This document shows, one piece after another, positions 4,713 through 6,193 of a stretch of DNA of 6,193 nucleotides; within the stretch, counting starts at the first letter, position 1, and every line of letters starts with the position of its first letter. The stretch covers positions 1-6,193 of the forward strand of contig JAIFNF010000127.1 in the NCBI GenBank assembly GCA_020047885.1, in the 5' to 3' direction. Origin of the DNA: Gammaproteobacteria bacterium (lineage in GTDB: Bacteria; Pseudomonadota; Gammaproteobacteria; Competibacterales; Competibacteraceae). The position numbers and the translations under genes were made by a program. A model generated the notes under the pieces. The model saw only the letters and a program-made list of their open reading frames with translations. It did no database searches and was not told where the DNA came from.

Positions 4713-6193
4713 TTAGGCAATCATGGTTACATTGCCGCCAGTGATCGTAGACAGCGAAGCGATGCCACTCAATTCGATCAATTGGTCGTCTGCATTGCCA
4801 GCGGCAGTGCCGGCGTAATAGACGTAGGTGTTGCCGCCGTCAATGAACATCGCGATAGAATTGACTGCATCCAATTGCGTATCCGCTTGAACCGCAGCAA
4901 TTTTCAGCGCCAAGGTGTTGTCATCTGGGTGGAAAGTGATTAATCCACCCGCGGACTGTTGCACGTTTGAACCTGCGCCTGAACCCGCAACCAGTGGATT
5001 TGCATCAATACCCAACAGGGTGGTGCCAGCGCCAAAGGTCAGAATGTCGGCGCCAGCGGCGTTGAAGTCAGTGATTACATCCATTGATATACCGATCACC
5101 GAACCGTCCGCGCCAAACGCAAACGTATCAATTCCACCGCCACCGGTCATGCGATCTGCCCCCGTACCGCCGGTGATCAGATCGTTACCCAAACTCGCCA
5201 CGATGGTATCGTTACCGGCGCCCGTGGTAATCGTGTTGGATTGGCCGGCAGCACCCGTCGTCGTGACCGTATCGTTGCCCGTACCCGTGGTTATAGTCTG
5301 CGGAGCTGCCGTGGCGGTTGCATTTACTGTGACCGCATTTGTACTCGTACTGGTAATAATCTGCGCCCCGGTATTGGACGCTGCGGTCACTGTAACCAGA
5401 TTTGCCCCACCGCCACCGCCATTACCAATCGTCTGTGCGCCTGCGCCAGTGGTGGTTGCTGTCGCGGTGGCAAGACCTGCGCCGTAAATAGTTAGCGCCC
5501 CGGCACCAGATGTTGCTATCACTGCGGTAACCCCTGAACCCGTTATAACCGTCTGTGCGCCAGCAATGGATGTTGTGGTGATCGTTGCGGCTCCGGTAAA
5601 CGTACTCATGGTAACGTCAATCGCGCCTGAACCGGATGTCGCCGTCGTCAGATCTATCCCACCGGTCGCGAATGCAGCTTCAAAATTAGCGCCGGTGGTG
5701 ATGGTTTGGGCGCCATTACCTGTAGTGTTAATTACAATCTTTTCGATGCCTTTAAGGTTGGTCCAGAGGGTATCAGGCGGTGTGATGGCAACATCTATCA
5801 GGTGGTCGAGATGCAGAGTATCTATGCCTCCGCTACCGTCAATAGAATCCGTGTCACCAAAGCTATCAGTCACTGCATCATCGTAGGTGGACGAAAAGGT
5901 GTCGTCACCTGGGGTACCAACAATGTTGTCTGCACCCTCAGTGAATGTCCCCGCCGTGGTATTGGTCACCGGCTGCGGGGTGAGGCTGAGGGCATCGTTA
6001 CCCGCCGCATCCTGAATGGCATTGAGGTCGTTACCGGCGGTCGGATCGGTGTACGCGACAGTGACCGCCTGACCATTGAGGACTGGCGTGGTCAAGGTCA
6101 AAGTGACCGTTTTGGCGACCGCATTCACCGCGACCGCGGTGACCGCATTGGCGCTCCCGCCCGCCATCACGGCGAAGGTGCCGGGGATGGGCA
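4713..6193 (-). CDS. RTX-type secreted protein, C-terminal part (5' end outside window)
   Basis: The frame is open from the right edge to TAA at 4713-4715, giving about 493 residues. GTG/ATG codons at 6170 and 6167 fall inside a domain, so they are not the start. Numbering from 6170: an SwmB-like domain covers up to about residue 65 (TVTLTLTTPVLNGQAVTVAY, then TDPTAGNDLNAIQDAAGNDA). RTX-like EGADNIVGTPGDDTF and GSGGIDTLHL lie at about 79-121. A Thr/Ala/Gly-rich stretch with recurring GAQTI covers 153-291. RTX nonapeptides follow (GTGNDTV, GAGNDTI, LGNDLI, GTGADRM, GGGIDTF; 296-351). The rest is a non-repetitive C-terminal domain (MDVITDFNAAGADILTFG to VTMIA). RTX repeats bind calcium after secretion, and the uncleaved C-terminal signal directs export by a type I system, so an extracellular adhesin, matrix or S-layer-like protein is likely. 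No catalytic domain is visible in this part. No type I exporter gene lies in the window. Confidence 0.88.
   Translation of the reverse strand, partial: PIPGTFAVMAGGSANAVTAVAVNAVAKTVTLTLTTPVLNGQAVTVAYTDPTAGNDLNAIQDAAGNDALSLTPQPVTNTTAGTFTEGADNIVGTPGDDTFSSTYDDAVTDSFGDTDSIDGSGGIDTLHLDHLIDVAITPPDTLWTNLKGIEKIVINTTGNGAQTITTGANFEAAFATGGIDLTTATSGSGAIDVTMSTFTGAATITTTSIAGAQTVITGSGVTAVIATSGAGALTIYGAGLATATATTTGAGAQTIGNGGGGGANLVTVTAASNTGAQIITSTSTNAVTVNATATAAPQTITTGTGNDTVTTTGAAGQSNTITTGAGNDTIVASLGNDLITGGTGADRMTGGGGIDTFAFGADGSVIGISMDVITDFNAAGADILTFGAGTTLLGIDANPLVAGSGAGSNVQQSAGGLITFHPDDNTLALKIAAVQADTQLDAVNSIAMFIDGGNTYVYYAGTAAGNADDQLIELSGIASLSTITGGNVTMIA
5243..5714 (-). repeat. In-gene degenerate repeats encoding about 20-residue GAQTI units
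   Basis: The RTX protein contains successive units beginning GAQTITTG, GAATITTT, GAQTVITG, GALTIYGA, GAQTIGNG, GAQIITST, APQTITTG and SNTITTG, spaced roughly 18-27 residues apart. The last two units already contain GxGNDT calcium-binding motifs. The DNA shows the matching recurrence of GTCTGTGCGCC and similar words on the plus strand. A beta-solenoid fold is likely by inference. Confidence 0.75.

Noticed and set aside
4915..5487. 190-residue plus-strand open frame, rich in Pro and Val
   Set aside because: It is the antisense shadow of the Gly/Thr/Ala-rich RTX repeats, with low-complexity translation and no start signal.
5243..5714. Repeats here as a CRISPR array or minisatellite
   Set aside because: The repeats are degenerate, lie in one continuous reading frame and lack constant repeats with unique spacers.

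Overview
The window reads as part of a proteobacterial chromosome, probably gammaproteobacterial. This is an inference from a YhiI/RbbA-type export operon, a DUF1840 gene (a family I know from beta- and gammaproteobacteria) and REP-like palindromes. The genus cannot be fixed from the sequence.

Positions 1-2336, all minus strand, form a membrane-exporter operon. A membrane-fusion (HlyD-family) protein overlaps by ATGA an ABC ATPase of the RbbA/YhiH type. The ATPase carries two nucleotide-binding domains, but the second lies in another frame: one apparent extra base near 630 breaks the gene between the domains. The gene runs off the left edge, where the family's permease part would be expected. 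Divergently, on the plus strand, is a small intact DUF1840 gene (2557-2877) behind a strong ribosome binding site.

Positions 2912-4598 hold a nested mobile-element structure. An insertion sequence is bounded by near-perfect inverted repeats (21 of 23 bases) and a possible 3-bp target duplication (AAT). It carries one transposase gene on the minus strand. That gene is cut by an 89-bp AT-rich element with its own inverted ends and a TGA duplication, which has the form of a MITE. Removing those 92 bases on paper rejoins the two halves in frame as a 407-residue DDE/D transposase with candidate catalytic Asp176, Asp304 and Asp340. The non-coding arm of the insertion sequence also contains an inverted pair of REP-like palindromes. 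A related, perfect palindrome lies just outside the element at 4646-4679.

Positions 4713-6193, minus strand, encode the C-terminal part of a large secreted RTX-type protein. It has an SwmB-like domain, RTX nonapeptides, a Thr/Ala/Gly-rich stretch of roughly 20-residue GAQTI repeats that grades into calcium-binding RTX repeats, and a C-terminal tail like those of type I secretion substrates. Its start lies beyond the right edge.

The most informative observations are the nested insertion with exact frame restoration, the frameshift in the two-domain ATPase, the complementary degeneracy of its two ATP sites, and the repeat architecture of the RTX protein. I see no RNA genes, CRISPR array or clearly new defence or metabolic system.
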